This document shows, piece by piece, positions 20,848 through 30,480 of a stretch of 59,805 nt of DNA. The notes under the pieces were generated by a model. It had not been told where the DNA came from and did not search any database. It saw only the letters and a list, made by a program, of their open reading frames with translations. The position numbers and the translations under genes were made by a program. The DNA is from Collimonas silvisoli (GTDB taxonomy: Bacteria > Pseudomonadota > Gammaproteobacteria > Burkholderiales > Burkholderiaceae_D): contig NZ_JAGQEG010000031.1 in NCBI RefSeq assembly GCF_018305005.1, forward strand, positions 1-59,805, given 5' to 3'. How positions within the stretch are numbered: position 1 is the stretch's first letter; each line of letters starts with the position of its first letter.

Positions 20848-21954
20848 ATGGCATTTCGTAAAGAACCCCCGTTCACGCATGGCAAGACTGGCAAGACTGC
20901 GGTGCTGCTGGTCAATCTGGGCACCCCGGATGCGCCGACCACCAAGGCGGTGCGCAGCTACCTGAAGCAATTCCTGTCCGATCCGCGCGTGGTGGAAATC
21001 CCGCGGGCGATCTGGTGGTGGATTTTGCATTGTGTGATTCTGCCGTTCCGTTCCAGCAAGTCGGCGCATAAATATGCGTCCATCTGGAGCAACGAAGGTT
21101 CACCGCTCAAGGTCCATACCAGCAAGCAGGCGATTTTGCTGCGCGGTTATCTGGGGCAGCGCGGGCATCAGCTCCAAGTGGCTTATGCAATGCGCTACGG
21201 CACGCCGGCGATAGCGGAAGTGCTGGAGCAGCTGAAAGCGGAGGGTTGCGAGCGGATCCTGATCTTGCCCGCCTATCCGCAATATTCGGCAACCACCACA
21301 GCGTCGATCTATGACGCGGTATTTGCCCATTATGCGCAAGTGCGCAATGTTCCCGAACTACGTTTCATCAAGCATTATCACGATCACGAAGCGTATATCC
21401 AGGCGTTGAAAGAGTCGGTGCTGGCCTACTGGGCAATGCATGGCACGCCAGACAAACTGATCATGAGTTTTCATGGGGTGCCGAAGCGTACTTTGGCGCT
21501 GGGCGATCCCTATCATTGCGAATGTCAAAAAACCGCGCGCTTGCTGGCGCAGCAGCTGGGACTGGGGCCTGAGCAATATCAGCTGACTTTCCAGTCGCGC
21601 TTCGGCAAGGCTGAATGGCTGCAGCCCTATACCGCGCCGACTTTGCAAAAACTGGCAAAGCAGGGTGTCGGCCGCGTCGACGTGATGTGCCCAGGCTTCA
21701 CCAGCGATTGCCTGGAGACATTGGAGGAAATTGCGATAGAGGCGAAACAGGATTTCCTGGCGGCGGGCGGCAAGGAGTTCCATTTCATCGCGTGCCTGAA
21801 CCAGGCGCCGGGCTGGATATCCGCCATGGCTAACTTGGTGGAGGAACATCTGATCGGCTGGCCGACTCACCTGACCGAGAGCGAACGGCAAGAAGCGAAA
21901 CAGCGGGCCGAAGCCTCACGGCAACAAGCTGTGCGTCTGGGCGCAAGCCAATAA
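20848..21954 (+). CDS. hemH: Ferrochelatase
   Basis: Inserts ferrous iron into protoporphyrin IX, the last step of haem synthesis. The 368-residue protein has the family N-terminus VLLVNLGTPDAPT, the active-site His region in SFHGVPKR, and CPGFTSDCLETLEEIAIE near the C-terminus. An N-terminal extension open in the frame overlaps recN and was rejected. It is 22 bp after recN and likely co-transcribed. HemJ, the previous enzyme, is encoded at 4326-4748. Confidence 0.96.
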   Translation: MAFRKEPPFTHGKTGKTAVLLVNLGTPDAPTTKAVRSYLKQFLSDPRVVEIPRAIWWWILHCVILPFRSSKSAHKYASIWSNEGSPLKVHTSKQAILLRGYLGQRGHQLQVAYAMRYGTPAIAEVLEQLKAEGCERILILPAYPQYSATTTASIYDAVFAHYAQVRNVPELRFIKHYHDHEAYIQALKESVLAYWAMHGTPDKLIMSFHGVPKRTLALGDPYHCECQKTARLLAQQLGLGPEQYQLTFQSRFGKAEWLQPYTAPTLQKLAKQGVGRVDVMCPGFTSDCLETLEEIAIEAKQDFLAAGGKEFHFIACLNQAPGWISAMANLVEEHLIGWPTHLTESERQEAKQRAEASRQQAVRLGASQ

Positions 21955-22096
21955 AACAGCCGGTCCGATACAGAAATTTTGGGTGTTTGTGCGCCGTTCA
22001 GGCAAGGCACAACTATAATGAGCGCCCAGTGTTGAGGGCGTATGGAAGATTGTTGCTTGTTTTGCAAGTGGTAGATATCGAGGCAAGCAGTCACTC

Positions 22097-22189
22097 TTAA
22101 TACAGGGCGACCAGTTGCGAATAGCTGATCCAGCTTGCCGCAAGCAAAATATAAACGACCAGAAATGCGGAAATTAACGATAGTTTCAC
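22097..22189 (-). CDS. Possible 30-residue single-span membrane protein
   Basis: A GTG-started ORF of 30 residues beginning MKLSLISAFLVVYILLA. Almost the whole product is one hydrophobic membrane helix ending SQLVALY. An AAGGGG ribosome binding site lies about 7 nt upstream, and the start overlaps the stop of the preceding small ORF as GTGA, a classic sign of translational coupling. I recognise no family. Short length makes this uncertain. Confidence 0.45.
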   Translation of the reverse strand: MKLSLISAFLVVYILLAASWISYSQLVALY

Positions 22190-22374
22190 GGTATTCCCCT
22201 TTTTGTTTGTTGCGGGAAAAGTAATTCTCCAAAAGCGCTGTTCCTTGCTTGAACCCACACCTTCAGCATAGTTCCGATGTCGCGTTGCAGCAAACCCATG
22301 GTTGGTAAATATTGTTTCAATTTGTTGCCAGGCTTTGATGCGGTTGCGGTCCGTTGTTGCCCTTTACCTGCCAT
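22186..22374 (-). CDS. Possible 62-residue basic protein
   Basis: ATG-started ORF of 62 residues beginning MAGKGQQRTATASKPGNK, rich in Lys, Arg and Gln, with no membrane segment. AGG lies about 10 nt before the ATG. It fills most of the gap between hemH and grpE on the opposite strand and is divergent from the grpE heat-shock promoter. Its TGA stop overlaps the GTG start of the tiny membrane ORF. No family recognised; it could be a chance ORF. Confidence 0.35.
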   Translation of the reverse strand: MAGKGQQRTATASKPGNKLKQYLPTMGLLQRDIGTMLKVWVQARNSAFGELLFPQQTKRGIP

Positions 22375-22420
22375 TGGATCAAGCCTATCAAGGCCGAATC
22401 AAGGCGCAAATTTTTTAACC

Positions 22421-22449
22421 CTTGAAAAAGTAAGGGCATAGCCTCATTT
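22421..22449 (+). promoter_or_regulatory. Sigma-32 heat-shock promoter of grpE
   Basis: CTTGAAA (22421-22427, within CCCTTGAAA) and CCTCATTT (22442-22449) are 14 bp apart. They match the sigma-32 consensus CTTGAAA/CCCCATNT at all but one position. The site is 44 bp before the grpE start. Confidence 0.8.
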
Positions 22450-22493
22450 GGCTCTTTATACTTACTAAGTTATTGATTGTTGGAGGTTTTTGA

Positions 22494-23033
22494 ATGGAAC
22501 ACATGGAAAATCAGAACGAACAGACGCAAGCGGAAAAGAACTCCGTTGCCGAGGATGCAACGGTAATCCCTGAGTCGACGCTGGAAGTGCAGTTGTCGGA
22601 AGCGCAAGCCAAGATCGCCGAGATGCAAGATGCTTTCCTGCGCGCCAAGGCCGAAGCCGAAAACGTGCGCCGCCGTGCCCAGGAAGATATTGCGCGCGCT
22701 CATAAATTTGCGATTGAAGGTTTTGCCGAGGCGCTGGTGCCGGTCAAGGACAATCTTGAAATGGCGTTGAAAATCGAAACGCCATCGGTGGAGTCGCTCA
22801 AGGAAGGCGTGGAAATGACCTTGAAGCAGATGTCCTCAGCCTTCGAAAGAAATCGTTTGCTGGAAATTTCGCCGCAAGTCGGCGACAAGCTTGATCCGAT
22901 GAAACACCAGGCAATTTCAACCGTGCCGGCAGAGCAAGAATCCAATACCGTGGTGACTGTGCTGCAAAAGGGATACACCATTGCCGACCGCCTGTTGCGG
23001 CCTGCACTGGTCGTGGTGGCGCAAGGAAAATAG
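22494..23033 (+). CDS. grpE: Nucleotide exchange factor GrpE
   Basis: Co-chaperone that releases ADP from DnaK. The 179-residue protein has an acidic N-terminus, a long coiled coil with [19 protein letters not shown] and a C-terminal beta domain with [20 protein letters not shown]. It starts behind a strong GGAGG site. It is the first gene of the grpE-dnaK-dnaJ group and follows a clear sigma-32 promoter. Confidence 0.97.
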   Translation: MEHMENQNEQTQAEKNSVAEDATVIPESTLEVQLSEAQAKIAEMQDAFLRAKAEAENVRRRAQEDIARAHKFAIEGFAEALVPVKDNLEMALKIETPSVESLKEGVEMTLKQMSSAFERNRLLEISPQVGDKLDPMKHQAISTVPAEQESNTVVTVLQKGYTIADRLLRPALVVVAQGK

Positions 23034-23057
23034 AAAAAAAGCCAAAAGTGAACAGGT

Positions 23058-23090
23058 CAGCGCTTGAAAGCGCTGCTTTTCTCCCTATAT
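23058..23090 (+). promoter_or_regulatory. Sigma-32 promoter of dnaK overlapping a terminator-like hairpin
   Basis: CTTGAAA (23063-23069) and CCCTATAT (23083-23090), 13 bp apart, match the sigma-32 consensus at all but one position and lie 47 bp before dnaK. The -35 element sits inside a perfect inverted repeat CAGCGCTT/AAGCGCTG (23058-23075) followed by CTTTTCTCCC, which looks like a terminator for transcripts coming from grpE. Confidence 0.65.
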
Positions 23091-23137
23091 TCAGACCATC
23101 AAAACATTAACCATATATTCAGTAAAGGGCATACACC

Positions 23138-25072
23138 ATGGGTAAAATCATCGGCATTGACTTGGGTACTACCAATTCTTGCGTTTCAGTTATCGAAGGC
23201 GGTCAACCTAAAGTGATCGAAAACTCGGAAGGCGCGCGTACTACGCCTTCTATCATCGCTTATCAAGAAGACGGCGAAATCCTGGTTGGCGCCCCTGCCA
23301 AACGCCAGGCCGTGACTAATCCGAAAAACACGCTGTACGCAACCAAGCGTCTGATCGGCCGCAAATTCGACGAAAAAGAAGTGCAAAAAGACATCGCCCT
23401 GATGCCTTACCAAATCCTCAAAGCCGACAACGGCGATGCATGGGTTGGCGTGCGCGACCAAAAACTGGCGCCACCGCAAATTTCCGCGGAAGTGCTGCGC
23501 AAGATGAAGAAGACTGCCGAAGATTACCTTGGCGAAGAAGTCACCGAAGCCGTGATCACGGTGCCGGCTTACTTTAACGATGCGCAGCGCCAGGCTACCA
23601 AGGATGCCGGCCGTATCGCCGGTCTGGACGTCAAGCGCATCATCAACGAGCCGACTGCGGCTGCGCTGGCATTCGGCCTGGACAAGGCGGAAAAAGGCGA
23701 TCGCAAGATTGCCGTGTATGACCTGGGCGGCGGTACTTTCGACGTTTCCATCATTGAAATCGCCGATGTCGATGGCGAAAAGCAATTTGAAGTGCTGTCC
23801 ACCAATGGCGACACTTTCCTCGGCGGCGAAGACTTCGACCAACGCATCATCGATTACATCCTGGACGAGTTCAAGAAGATCAACGGCATCGACCTGGGCA
23901 AGGATGCGATTGCGCTGCAACGTATCAAGGCGTCGGCCGAGCGCGCCAAGATCGAACTGTCGTCCTCGCAACAGACAGAAATCAACGAACCGTACATCGC
24001 CATGGCGAACGGCGCGCCTATCCACTTGAACCTGAAGATGACCCGCGCCAAGCTGGAATCGCTGGTGGAAGAGCTGATTGCCAAGACCATCGAGCCTTGC
24101 CGCATCGCGATCAAGGACGCCGGCGTCAAAGTGTCCGACATCGACGACATCATCCTGGTCGGCGGCATGACCCGTATGCCTAAGGTGCAGGAAAAGGTGA
24201 AGGAATTCTTCGGCAAGGATCCGCGCAAGGACGTCAACCCTGACGAAGCAGTGGCTGTCGGCGCCGCGATCCAGGGCTCGGTATTGTCGGGCGACCGCAA
24301 GGACTTGCTGCTGCTGGACGTGACGCCGTTGTCGCTGGGTATCGAAACCATGGGCGGCGTGATGACCAAGATGATCCAGAAGAACACCACCATCCCGACC
24401 AAATTCAGTCAGGTGTTCTCGACTGCCGACGACAACCAGCCGGCCGTGACCATCAAGGTTTTCCAAGGTGAGCGCGAGATGGCAGCCGGCAACAAGGGCC
24501 TGGGCGAATTCAATCTGGAAGGCATCCCGCCGGCAGCACGCGGCACGCCGCAGATCGAAGTGACCTTCGACATCGACGCCAACGGTATTCTCCACGTCGG
24601 CGCCAAGGACAAGGCCACCGGCAAGGAAAACAAGATCACCATCAAGGCTAACTCCGGTCTGACCGAAGAAGAGATCCAGAAGATGGTGCGCGACGCCGAG
24701 GCGAATGCCGAAGAAGACAAGCGCCTGAAAGAACTGGCAGAAGCGCATAATCAAGGCGATGCACTGGTCCATTCGACCCGCAAATCCCTGACTGAATACG
24801 GCGACAAGCTGGAAGCCGGCGAGAAGGCCAGCATCGAAGCAGCGATCAAGGAACTGGAAGAAGTATTGAAGGGCAGCGACAAGGCCGCCATCGATAACAA
24901 GACAGCAGCCCTGACTACTGCAGCGCAAAAGCTCGGCGAAAAGATGTACGCTGACATGCAGGCCCAGCAAGCTGCCGCAGGCGGTGCTGAAGCCGGTGCA
25001 GCGGGTGCTGAAGCCAAGCCGAAAGAAGACGACGTGGTTGATGCTGACTTCAAGGAAGTGAAGGATAAGTAA
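23138..25072 (+). CDS. dnaK: Chaperone DnaK (Hsp70)
   Basis: ATP-dependent protein-folding chaperone. The 644-residue protein has the Hsp70 ATPase start [15 protein letters not shown], the signatures [16 protein letters not shown] and [19 protein letters not shown], the interdomain linker [15 protein letters not shown], a substrate-binding domain and the acidic C-terminal tail ending [16 protein letters not shown]-like. It lies between grpE and dnaJ and has its own heat-shock promoter match. Confidence 0.99.
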   Translation: MGKIIGIDLGTTNSCVSVIEGGQPKVIENSEGARTTPSIIAYQEDGEILVGAPAKRQAVTNPKNTLYATKRLIGRKFDEKEVQKDIALMPYQILKADNGDAWVGVRDQKLAPPQISAEVLRKMKKTAEDYLGEEVTEAVITVPAYFNDAQRQATKDAGRIAGLDVKRIINEPTAAALAFGLDKAEKGDRKIAVYDLGGGTFDVSIIEIADVDGEKQFEVLSTNGDTFLGGEDFDQRIIDYILDEFKKINGIDLGKDAIALQRIKASAERAKIELSSSQQTEINEPYIAMANGAPIHLNLKMTRAKLESLVEELIAKTIEPCRIAIKDAGVKVSDIDDIILVGGMTRMPKVQEKVKEFFGKDPRKDVNPDEAVAVGAAIQGSVLSGDRKDLLLLDVTPLSLGIETMGGVMTKMIQKNTTIPTKFSQVFSTADDNQPAVTIKVFQGEREMAAGNKGLGEFNLEGIPPAARGTPQIEVTFDIDANGILHVGAKDKATGKENKITIKANSGLTEEEIQKMVRDAEANAEEDKRLKELAEAHNQGDALVHSTRKSLTEYGDKLEAGEKASIEAAIKELEEVLKGSDKAAIDNKTAALTTAAQKLGEKMYADMQAQQAAAGGAEAGAAGAEAKPKEDDVVDADFKEVKDK

Positions 25073-25091
25073 GGTCTTGTCAGTGCTGGTC

Positions 25092-25109
25092 TGCCAATTT
25101 AAATTGGCA
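25092..25109. repeat. Perfect 18-bp palindrome between dnaK and dnaJ
   Basis: TGCCAATTTAAATTGGCA is a perfect palindrome located 20 bp after the dnaK stop. With no loop and no T-run it is a poor terminator and could instead bind a dimeric regulator or form an RNA hairpin. Confidence 0.6.
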
Positions 25110-25188
25110 AGCTAGTGCGAAGACGCGCCGGGCAGATGCTATTGCAGCTCTGTTCGGCGTTTTCGCTTAAACAACAGGGTGCAAAAAG

Positions 25189-26310
25189 ATGGCGAAGCGT
25201 GATTTTTACGAAATATTGGGTGTGGCGAAAAACGCTTCTGATGAAGAAATCAAGAAGGCGTATCGCAAGCTCGCAATGAAGCATCATCCGGACCGCAATC
25301 CGGATAGCAAAGGTGCGGAAGAAAAATTCAAAGAGGCGAAAGAAGCCTACGAAATGCTGGCTGATCCGCAAAAGCGCGAAGCCTACGATCGCTACGGCCA
25401 TGCCGGCGTCGACCCGAATATGGGCGGCGGCGGTGGCGGCGGCGGTTTTGCCGACGCGATTGGCGATATCTTCGGCGATATCTTCGGCGGCGGCGGCGGT
25501 CGCGGCGGCCGCGGCGGGCCGCAAGTGTATCGCGGCGCCGATTTGCGCTACAACCTCGAAATCACGCTGGAGCAAGCCGCACACGGTTTCGATACCACCA
25601 TCCGCGTGCCGTCCTGGGATGAATGCGAGCCTTGCCACGGCAGCGGCGCCAAGGCCGGCACCGAGCCGATCACCTGTCCGACCTGCGGCGGCCACGGCCA
25701 GGTCAGGATGCAGCAAGGCTTTTTCAGCATCCAGCAGACTTGCCCGAAATGCCATGGCAGCGGCAAGATCATTCCCGAACCTTGCCCGTCTTGCAGCGGC
25801 GCCGGCCGTATCAAGCGCAACAAGACACTGGAAGTGAAGATCCCGGCCGGAATCGACGACGGCATGCGGATTCGTTCTTCCGGCAACGGCGAGCCAGGCA
25901 TGAACGGCGGACCGACCGGCGATTTGTATGTGGAAATCCACATCAAGCCGCACGCGGTGTTCCAGCGCGAAGGCGACGATCTCCATTGCGAAATGCCGAT
26001 CTCGTTTGCCAAAGCCGCTTTGGGCGGGGAAATCGAAGTGCCGACCTTGAACGGCAAAGCCTCGTTCACGATTCCCGACGGCACCCAGTCCGGCAAGACT
26101 TTCCGTCTGCGCAGCAAGGGCATCAAGGGCGTGCGCTCGGGTTATGCCGGCGATCTGTTCTGCCACGTGGTGGTGGAAACTCCGGTCAAGCTGAGCGACA
26201 GGCAAAAGGAATTGCTGCAGGAATTCGAGCAACTGACCAGCGAAGGCGGCGCCAAGCACAGCCCGCAGAGCAAGTCCTGGAAAGACAAGGTGAAAGAGTT
26301 TTTCGAGTAA
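25189..26310 (+). CDS. dnaJ: Chaperone DnaJ (Hsp40)
   Basis: J-domain co-chaperone of DnaK. The 373-residue protein has the J domain with the HPD motif ([10 protein letters not shown]), a Gly/Phe-rich region with long Gly runs at about residues 77-110, four CxxCxGxG zinc repeats ([32 protein letters not shown]) and the C-terminal substrate-binding domain. It ends the chaperone group and is followed by a strong terminator. Confidence 0.98.
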   Translation: MAKRDFYEILGVAKNASDEEIKKAYRKLAMKHHPDRNPDSKGAEEKFKEAKEAYEMLADPQKREAYDRYGHAGVDPNMGGGGGGGGFADAIGDIFGDIFGGGGGRGGRGGPQVYRGADLRYNLEITLEQAAHGFDTTIRVPSWDECEPCHGSGAKAGTEPITCPTCGGHGQVRMQQGFFSIQQTCPKCHGSGKIIPEPCPSCSGAGRIKRNKTLEVKIPAGIDDGMRIRSSGNGEPGMNGGPTGDLYVEIHIKPHAVFQREGDDLHCEMPISFAKAALGGEIEVPTLNGKASFTIPDGTQSGKTFRLRSKGIKGVRSGYAGDLFCHVVVETPVKLSDRQKELLQEFEQLTSEGGAKHSPQSKSWKDKVKEFFE

Positions 26311-26333
26311 GAAAGCCTGCTCTGAGCCCTGCA

Positions 26334-26368
26334 AAAGCCGCCAACCATGCAAGGTTGGCGGCTTTTTC
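26334..26368 (+). terminator. Rho-independent terminator after dnaJ
   Basis: Perfect 13-bp stem AAAGCCGCCAACC / GGTTGGCGGCTTT with a 6-nt loop, followed by TT. It lies 23 bp after the dnaJ stop. Confidence 0.9.
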
Positions 26369-26520
26369 CATGTCCGTCGGGCGGACTGTCCAGCCATCTT
26401 TAATAATTTCTTTATTGCATAATTTTGTTCAGCTCTCTATTCTGTATAAGGTAATAATAAAACGATCGTTCTTTTATTTGCGATCAACACAAACTCCATA
26501 TACAAACCATAGGAGGAGAC

Positions 26521-27120
26521 ATGAAAGTAGTTGCTCGTTTGAAGCGTGCAGGGGCTTGCGCCTGCGTATTGTCTGCGCTGTTATTGGCGCAGAGCGCATT
26601 TGCGCTGGATGTGGCTGGCGTCAAGATCGACGAAACGGCAAAAGTCGGCAGTCAGGACTTGAAGCTGAACGGCGCCGGGATTCGCTATAAAGTGATTTTC
26701 AAGGTCTATACCGCGGCCTTATATTTGACCGAGAAGAAAACCACGGTGCCGGATGTGCTGGCTGCTGCCGGGCCGCGGCGTATCGAACTGGTCATGCTGC
26801 GCGATGTCAGCAGCGAAGATTTCAGCCGGGCTTTCATGGCGGGCATCCAAAACAATGTGGATAAGGCTGATAAATCGAAGATCGTTAATCAGCTGCTGAA
26901 ATTCGGCGAACTGTTTGCCTCGATCCCGGAGCTGAAAAAGGGTGACGTGCTGACCACCGACTGGATTCCAGGCGTTGGCACGCAGATCCACTTTAACGGC
27001 AAGCCGGTATCGGAGACCTTGCCCGATCAGGTTTTCTATAACGCTTTGCTGAAAATCTGGCTGGGCGAGAAACCTGCCGACAGCAAATTGAAGCTCTCGC
27101 TGTTAGGTCAGCAGGGATAG
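26521..27120 (+). CDS. Secreted chalcone isomerase-like protein
   Basis: A 199-residue protein with a Sec signal peptide (cleavage likely after AQSAFA) and a chalcone-isomerase-like fold: YKVIFKVYTAALYLTEKK, RRIELVMLRDVSSEDFSRAFMAGIQNN and PDQVFYNALLKIWLGEKPAD are typical of this bacterial family. Bacterial members are not known to make flavonoids; their role, probably in the periplasm, is unknown. It starts behind a very strong AGGAGGAG site. A small palindrome AACGATCGTT lies about 60 bp upstream. Confidence 0.85.
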   Translation: MKVVARLKRAGACACVLSALLLAQSAFALDVAGVKIDETAKVGSQDLKLNGAGIRYKVIFKVYTAALYLTEKKTTVPDVLAAAGPRRIELVMLRDVSSEDFSRAFMAGIQNNVDKADKSKIVNQLLKFGELFASIPELKKGDVLTTDWIPGVGTQIHFNGKPVSETLPDQVFYNALLKIWLGEKPADSKLKLSLLGQQG

Positions 27121-27254
27121 GTAGGGCCGGAAGGAATGGCGGCTATCGGATAAAAGCAGATGGGAATAGCCAAGTTTCTATAAAATAAGGCCCAGGATGT
27201 CGTGCATGTAATGTAAAAATAACATGCAGATGGAACTTTATTTAATGGAAAACA

Positions 27255-27923
27255 ATGACAGCAAACAACAAGCAATCCCTGACCCGAGAAGACCTTTTCC
27301 AGAGAAACCGTGAGTGGGCGGCGGCAATCACCGCCCGCGATCCGGATTTTTTCAAGACCCTGGCGTCGCAACAGGCGCCGGAGTATTTCTGGATTGGGTG
27401 TTCCGACAGCAGGGTGCCGGCAAATGAGTTGCTGGGCTTGCTGCCGGGTGAGTTATTCGTTCACCGCAATATCGCCAACGTGGTTGCGCATAGCGACCTG
27501 AATTGCTTGTCGGTATTGCAGTTCGCGGTAGATGTACTGAAGGTAAAGCATGTTTTCGTGGTCGGCCATTATGGCTGCTCCGGCGTCCATGCTGCGCTGA
27601 CCAAGCGTCGTGTCGGGCTGGCCGACAACTGGCTGCGCTATGTCGAGGATGTGCATCAGAAGCATGAGCGCTATCTGGGCGAAGCCTTGCCGGAAAGCGT
27701 ACGCCACGATCGTCTGTGTGAGCTGAATTCCATGGAACAGGTTGCCAATATTTGCCGCACCACCATCGTCCAGGACGCCTGGGACCGTGGCCAACCGCTG
27801 ACCATTCATAGCTGGGTGTACAGCGTGCGGGACGGCTTGTTGCGGGATCTGGAAGTGACCGTCAGCTGCATGTCCGATCTGGACAAAGGAATGGCGGCCA
27901 GTTTGAAGCGCTATGAAGATTAA
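27255..27923 (+). CDS. can: Beta-class carbonic anhydrase
   Basis: Zinc enzyme that interconverts CO2 and bicarbonate. The 222-residue protein has the beta-class motifs: CSDSRVPA, with the zinc Cys and the Asp/Arg pair, and GHYGCSGVHAAL, with the zinc His and Cys. It aligns with E. coli Can over its whole length. It is monocistronic, followed by a strong bidirectional terminator. Confidence 0.96.
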   Translation: MTANNKQSLTREDLFQRNREWAAAITARDPDFFKTLASQQAPEYFWIGCSDSRVPANELLGLLPGELFVHRNIANVVAHSDLNCLSVLQFAVDVLKVKHVFVVGHYGCSGVHAALTKRRVGLADNWLRYVEDVHQKHERYLGEALPESVRHDRLCELNSMEQVANICRTTIVQDAWDRGQPLTIHSWVYSVRDGLLRDLEVTVSCMSDLDKGMAASLKRYED

Positions 27924-27978
27924 AGCTGCTTGAGATTGTGTTGTAGCGCCGCAGTCATTAAATAAAACACGAAAAAAA

Positions 27979-28006
27979 ACGACCGATAAATCGGTCGTCT
28001 TTTTTT
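27979..28006. terminator. Bidirectional terminator between can and purM
   Basis: Stem ACGACCGA / TCGGTCGT with loop TAAA. It is followed by a T-run on the plus strand and, because of an A-run on the other side, by a T-run on the minus strand. It serves the converging genes can and purM. Confidence 0.9.
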
Positions 28007-28026
28007 GAGGCTTCGTCCCGCAATAA

Positions 28027-29079
28027 TTAGACTACGATCGTTTGCGCTTCACCCTCGGCGCGGGCACGGATTTCGCCAATCCGGCTGACGGTTTCCCCTG
28101 CGGCTTGCAACTGCGCGATTGCGGCGTCGGCGTTTTCCTTGGCGACGATGACAGTCATGCCGATACCGCAGTTGAAGACCCGATGCATTTCTGCGTCGGC
28201 AACCTGGCCGTGCTGTTGCAGCCAGGTAAACAGCGGCGGCATGGTCCAGCTATCGCTGTGCAATACCGCAGTCAGATTGTCTTGCAGCACGCGCGGGATA
28301 TTTTCCACCAGGCCGCCGCCGGTGATATGCACCATGCCTTTGACTTCCATCGACTCCATCAGCGCCAGCAACGGCTTGACGTAAATCCGGGTCGGCTCCA
28401 TCAGCACGTCGGCCAGCTTGCGGCCGTGGAAATCGGCATCGAGATCAGGCTGGGCGACTTCGATGATCTTGCGCACCAGCGAATAACCGTTGGAGTGCGC
28501 GCCCGACGACGCCAGGCCCAGCACCACGTCGCCCGGTACGATCTTGCTGCCGTCGATCAGCTTGGATTTTTCAACCGCGCCGACGGCGAAGCCGGCCAGG
28601 TCGTATTCGCCATCGGGATACATGCTTGGCATTTCAGCGGTTTCGCCGCCGATCAGGGCGCAGCCTGCCAGCTCGCAGCCTTTGGCGATGCCCTTGATAA
28701 CGTCGGTGGCGCTAGGCACATCGAGTTTGCCGCAAGCGAAGTAATCCAGGAAAAACAAGGGTTCGGCGCCTTGCACCAGAATGTCGTTGACGCTCATCGC
28801 GACCAGGTCGATGCCGACCGTATCGTGACGTTTCAGGTGGAAAGCCAGTTTCAGCTTGGTGCCGACGCCGTCGGTGCCGGAGACCAGCACCGGCTCCTTG
28901 AATTTCTTGCTGATTTCGAACAAGGCGCCGAAACCGCCGATGCCGCCCATCACGCCTTCACGCATGGTGCGCTTGGCAAAAGGCTTGATGGCCTCGACCA
29001 GGGCGTCGCCGGCGTCGATGTCGACACCCGCATCGCGATAAGAGAGAGGCACGTTGGAAACGTTTGAAGTGGAAGTCAT
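28027..29079 (-). CDS. purM: Phosphoribosylformylglycinamidine cyclo-ligase
   Basis: AIR synthetase of purine synthesis, which closes the imidazole ring using ATP. The 350-residue protein has the family signature segments [43 protein letters not shown] and [14 protein letters not shown]. It is transcribed alone, divergent from the PerM-type transporter gene across a 262-bp gap that holds no other gene. Confidence 0.97.
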   Translation of the reverse strand: MTSTSNVSNVPLSYRDAGVDIDAGDALVEAIKPFAKRTMREGVMGGIGGFGALFEISKKFKEPVLVSGTDGVGTKLKLAFHLKRHDTVGIDLVAMSVNDILVQGAEPLFFLDYFACGKLDVPSATDVIKGIAKGCELAGCALIGGETAEMPSMYPDGEYDLAGFAVGAVEKSKLIDGSKIVPGDVVLGLASSGAHSNGYSLVRKIIEVAQPDLDADFHGRKLADVLMEPTRIYVKPLLALMESMEVKGMVHITGGGLVENIPRVLQDNLTAVLHSDSWTMPPLFTWLQQHGQVADAEMHRVFNCGIGMTVIVAKENADAAIAQLQAAGETVSRIGEIRARAEGEAQTIVV

Positions 29080-29341
29080 GATGTGATTGGCGGCAGAGGC
29101 GGTAAAATAGAGGGAATTCGGCCACGCACCCGATATTCATCGCCGTTTCAGCGTTGTCTATCAGGTCAAATAACCGGCCAAAAACAGCCAAACAAGAGGG
29201 CAGCTAGTGGAAAATACGCGAAATACGTCTTTTCCACGGGCTTTGTCTTTTTTTTTAGCTTATCAATCGCTTGGTTTCGGCCGGGTTATTGCGCGGTAAA
29301 AGCGGTATTTTATCAAACCGATCCACCAAACTTTCGAGTCC

Positions 29342-30424
29342 ATGCCATTTTCTTTTACCGACGAACAAAAACAAACTGCGTTGTGGCTGGGAATTGGGCT
29401 ATTGCTTGTGGCGTTAATGGTCGCCTTGGGGCCGATTCTGACGCCTTTCATCGCTTCCGCCATTCTTGCCTACGCACTTAATCCAGGAGTGGATTGGCTG
29501 TCGCGCCGGCGCATCGGCAAATTTCCTTTCCCGCGCGCGCTGGCGGTGCTGGTCGTGATACTGCTGCTAGTGTTCGCCATCCTGGCGGTGATCTTGATCG
29601 TGATACCGGTGTTGCGCAAAGAATTTCCTTTGTTGCAAGATCAGATCCCGAGTTTCCTGAACAAGCTGGACGGCCTGATCGGCCCGCATTTGCAGGATTT
29701 CGGCATCAATGTGCGGCTGGACGGGACCGGCATCAAGGAAATGCTGACCAAGCAATTGTCTACCAGCGGCGAAGAGATCTGGAGCTCGGTGCTGGCCTCG
29801 GTCAAGGTCGGCGGCACCGCAGTGCTGGGCTGGATTGCCACCATACTGCTGGTGCCGGTCGTGCTGTTTTATCTGTTGCAGGACTGGCATTCGATTGTCG
29901 AGCGGGTCGGCAGGCTGGTGCCGCGCCGCTGGCAAGGCAAGACCGGCAACATGACGCAAGAGGTGGATAGCCTGCTGGCGCAGTATTTGCGCGGTCAATT
30001 GCTGGTAATGTTGGTTCTGGCGATTTATTATTCGACCGGGCTGGCGATTGCCGGCTTCGATGTGGCGTTGCCGGTCGGCATTATTACCGGTTTGCTGGTA
30101 TTCATTCCGTATGTCGGCTTCGGCCTTGGACTGGTGCTGGCGCTGATTGCGGCGATGCTGCAGTTCAGCGGCTGGCATGGCCTGATTGCGGTCGCCATCG
30201 TGTATGGCGTCGGCCAGGTGCTGGAAAGTTTTATCCTGACGCCGCGCCTGGTAGGCGAACGTATCGGTCTGCATCCGCTGGTAGTGATTTTTGCGTTGAT
30301 GGCCTTTGGCCAGCTATTCGGCTTCGTCGGCATACTATTGGCGCTGCCATGTTCGGCGATCATGTCGGTTGTGGTCAAGCATGTGCGCGCACACTACCTC
30401 AACAGTAGTTTTTATCAACACTAA
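29342..30424 (+). CDS. AI-2E/PerM family membrane transporter
   Basis: A 360-residue protein with seven or eight predicted membrane segments, of the AI-2E (PerM/YdiK) family. It has a large loop at about residues 95-160 and the signature segment VYGVGQVLESFILTPRLVGERIGLHPLVVIFAL. A few relatives export the autoinducer AI-2 or sodium, but most have no known substrate. It is upstream of hda, a conserved neighbour pair in betaproteobacteria. Confidence 0.9.
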   Translation: MPFSFTDEQKQTALWLGIGLLLVALMVALGPILTPFIASAILAYALNPGVDWLSRRRIGKFPFPRALAVLVVILLLVFAILAVILIVIPVLRKEFPLLQDQIPSFLNKLDGLIGPHLQDFGINVRLDGTGIKEMLTKQLSTSGEEIWSSVLASVKVGGTAVLGWIATILLVPVVLFYLLQDWHSIVERVGRLVPRRWQGKTGNMTQEVDSLLAQYLRGQLLVMLVLAIYYSTGLAIAGFDVALPVGIITGLLVFIPYVGFGLGLVLALIAAMLQFSGWHGLIAVAIVYGVGQVLESFILTPRLVGERIGLHPLVVIFALMAFGQLFGFVGILLALPCSAIMSVVVKHVRAHYLNSSFYQH

Positions 30425-30434
30425 TTAAATTAAA

Positions 30435-30467
30435 AAGGAGGCTCGATAGACCGTAGCGAGCCTCCTT
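30435..30467. other. Strong hairpin in the hda leader
   Basis: Perfect 11-bp stem AAGGAGGCTCG / CGAGCCTCCTT with an 11-nt loop. The T-run is only on the minus side, so it could terminate antisense transcripts. In the plus-strand RNA the left arm holds a perfect Shine-Dalgarno sequence AAGGAGG paired with CCTCCTT. It ends 13 bp before the hda start, which itself lacks an obvious ribosome binding site. Confidence 0.7.
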
Positions 30468-30480
30468 AGAAGAAACGAGT

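Noticed and set aside
23186-24970. A 594-codon minus-strand frame opposite dnaK
   Set aside because: A known artefact of high-GC dnaK genes; the plus-strand DnaK is complete and the opposite frame has no ribosome binding site or family signature.
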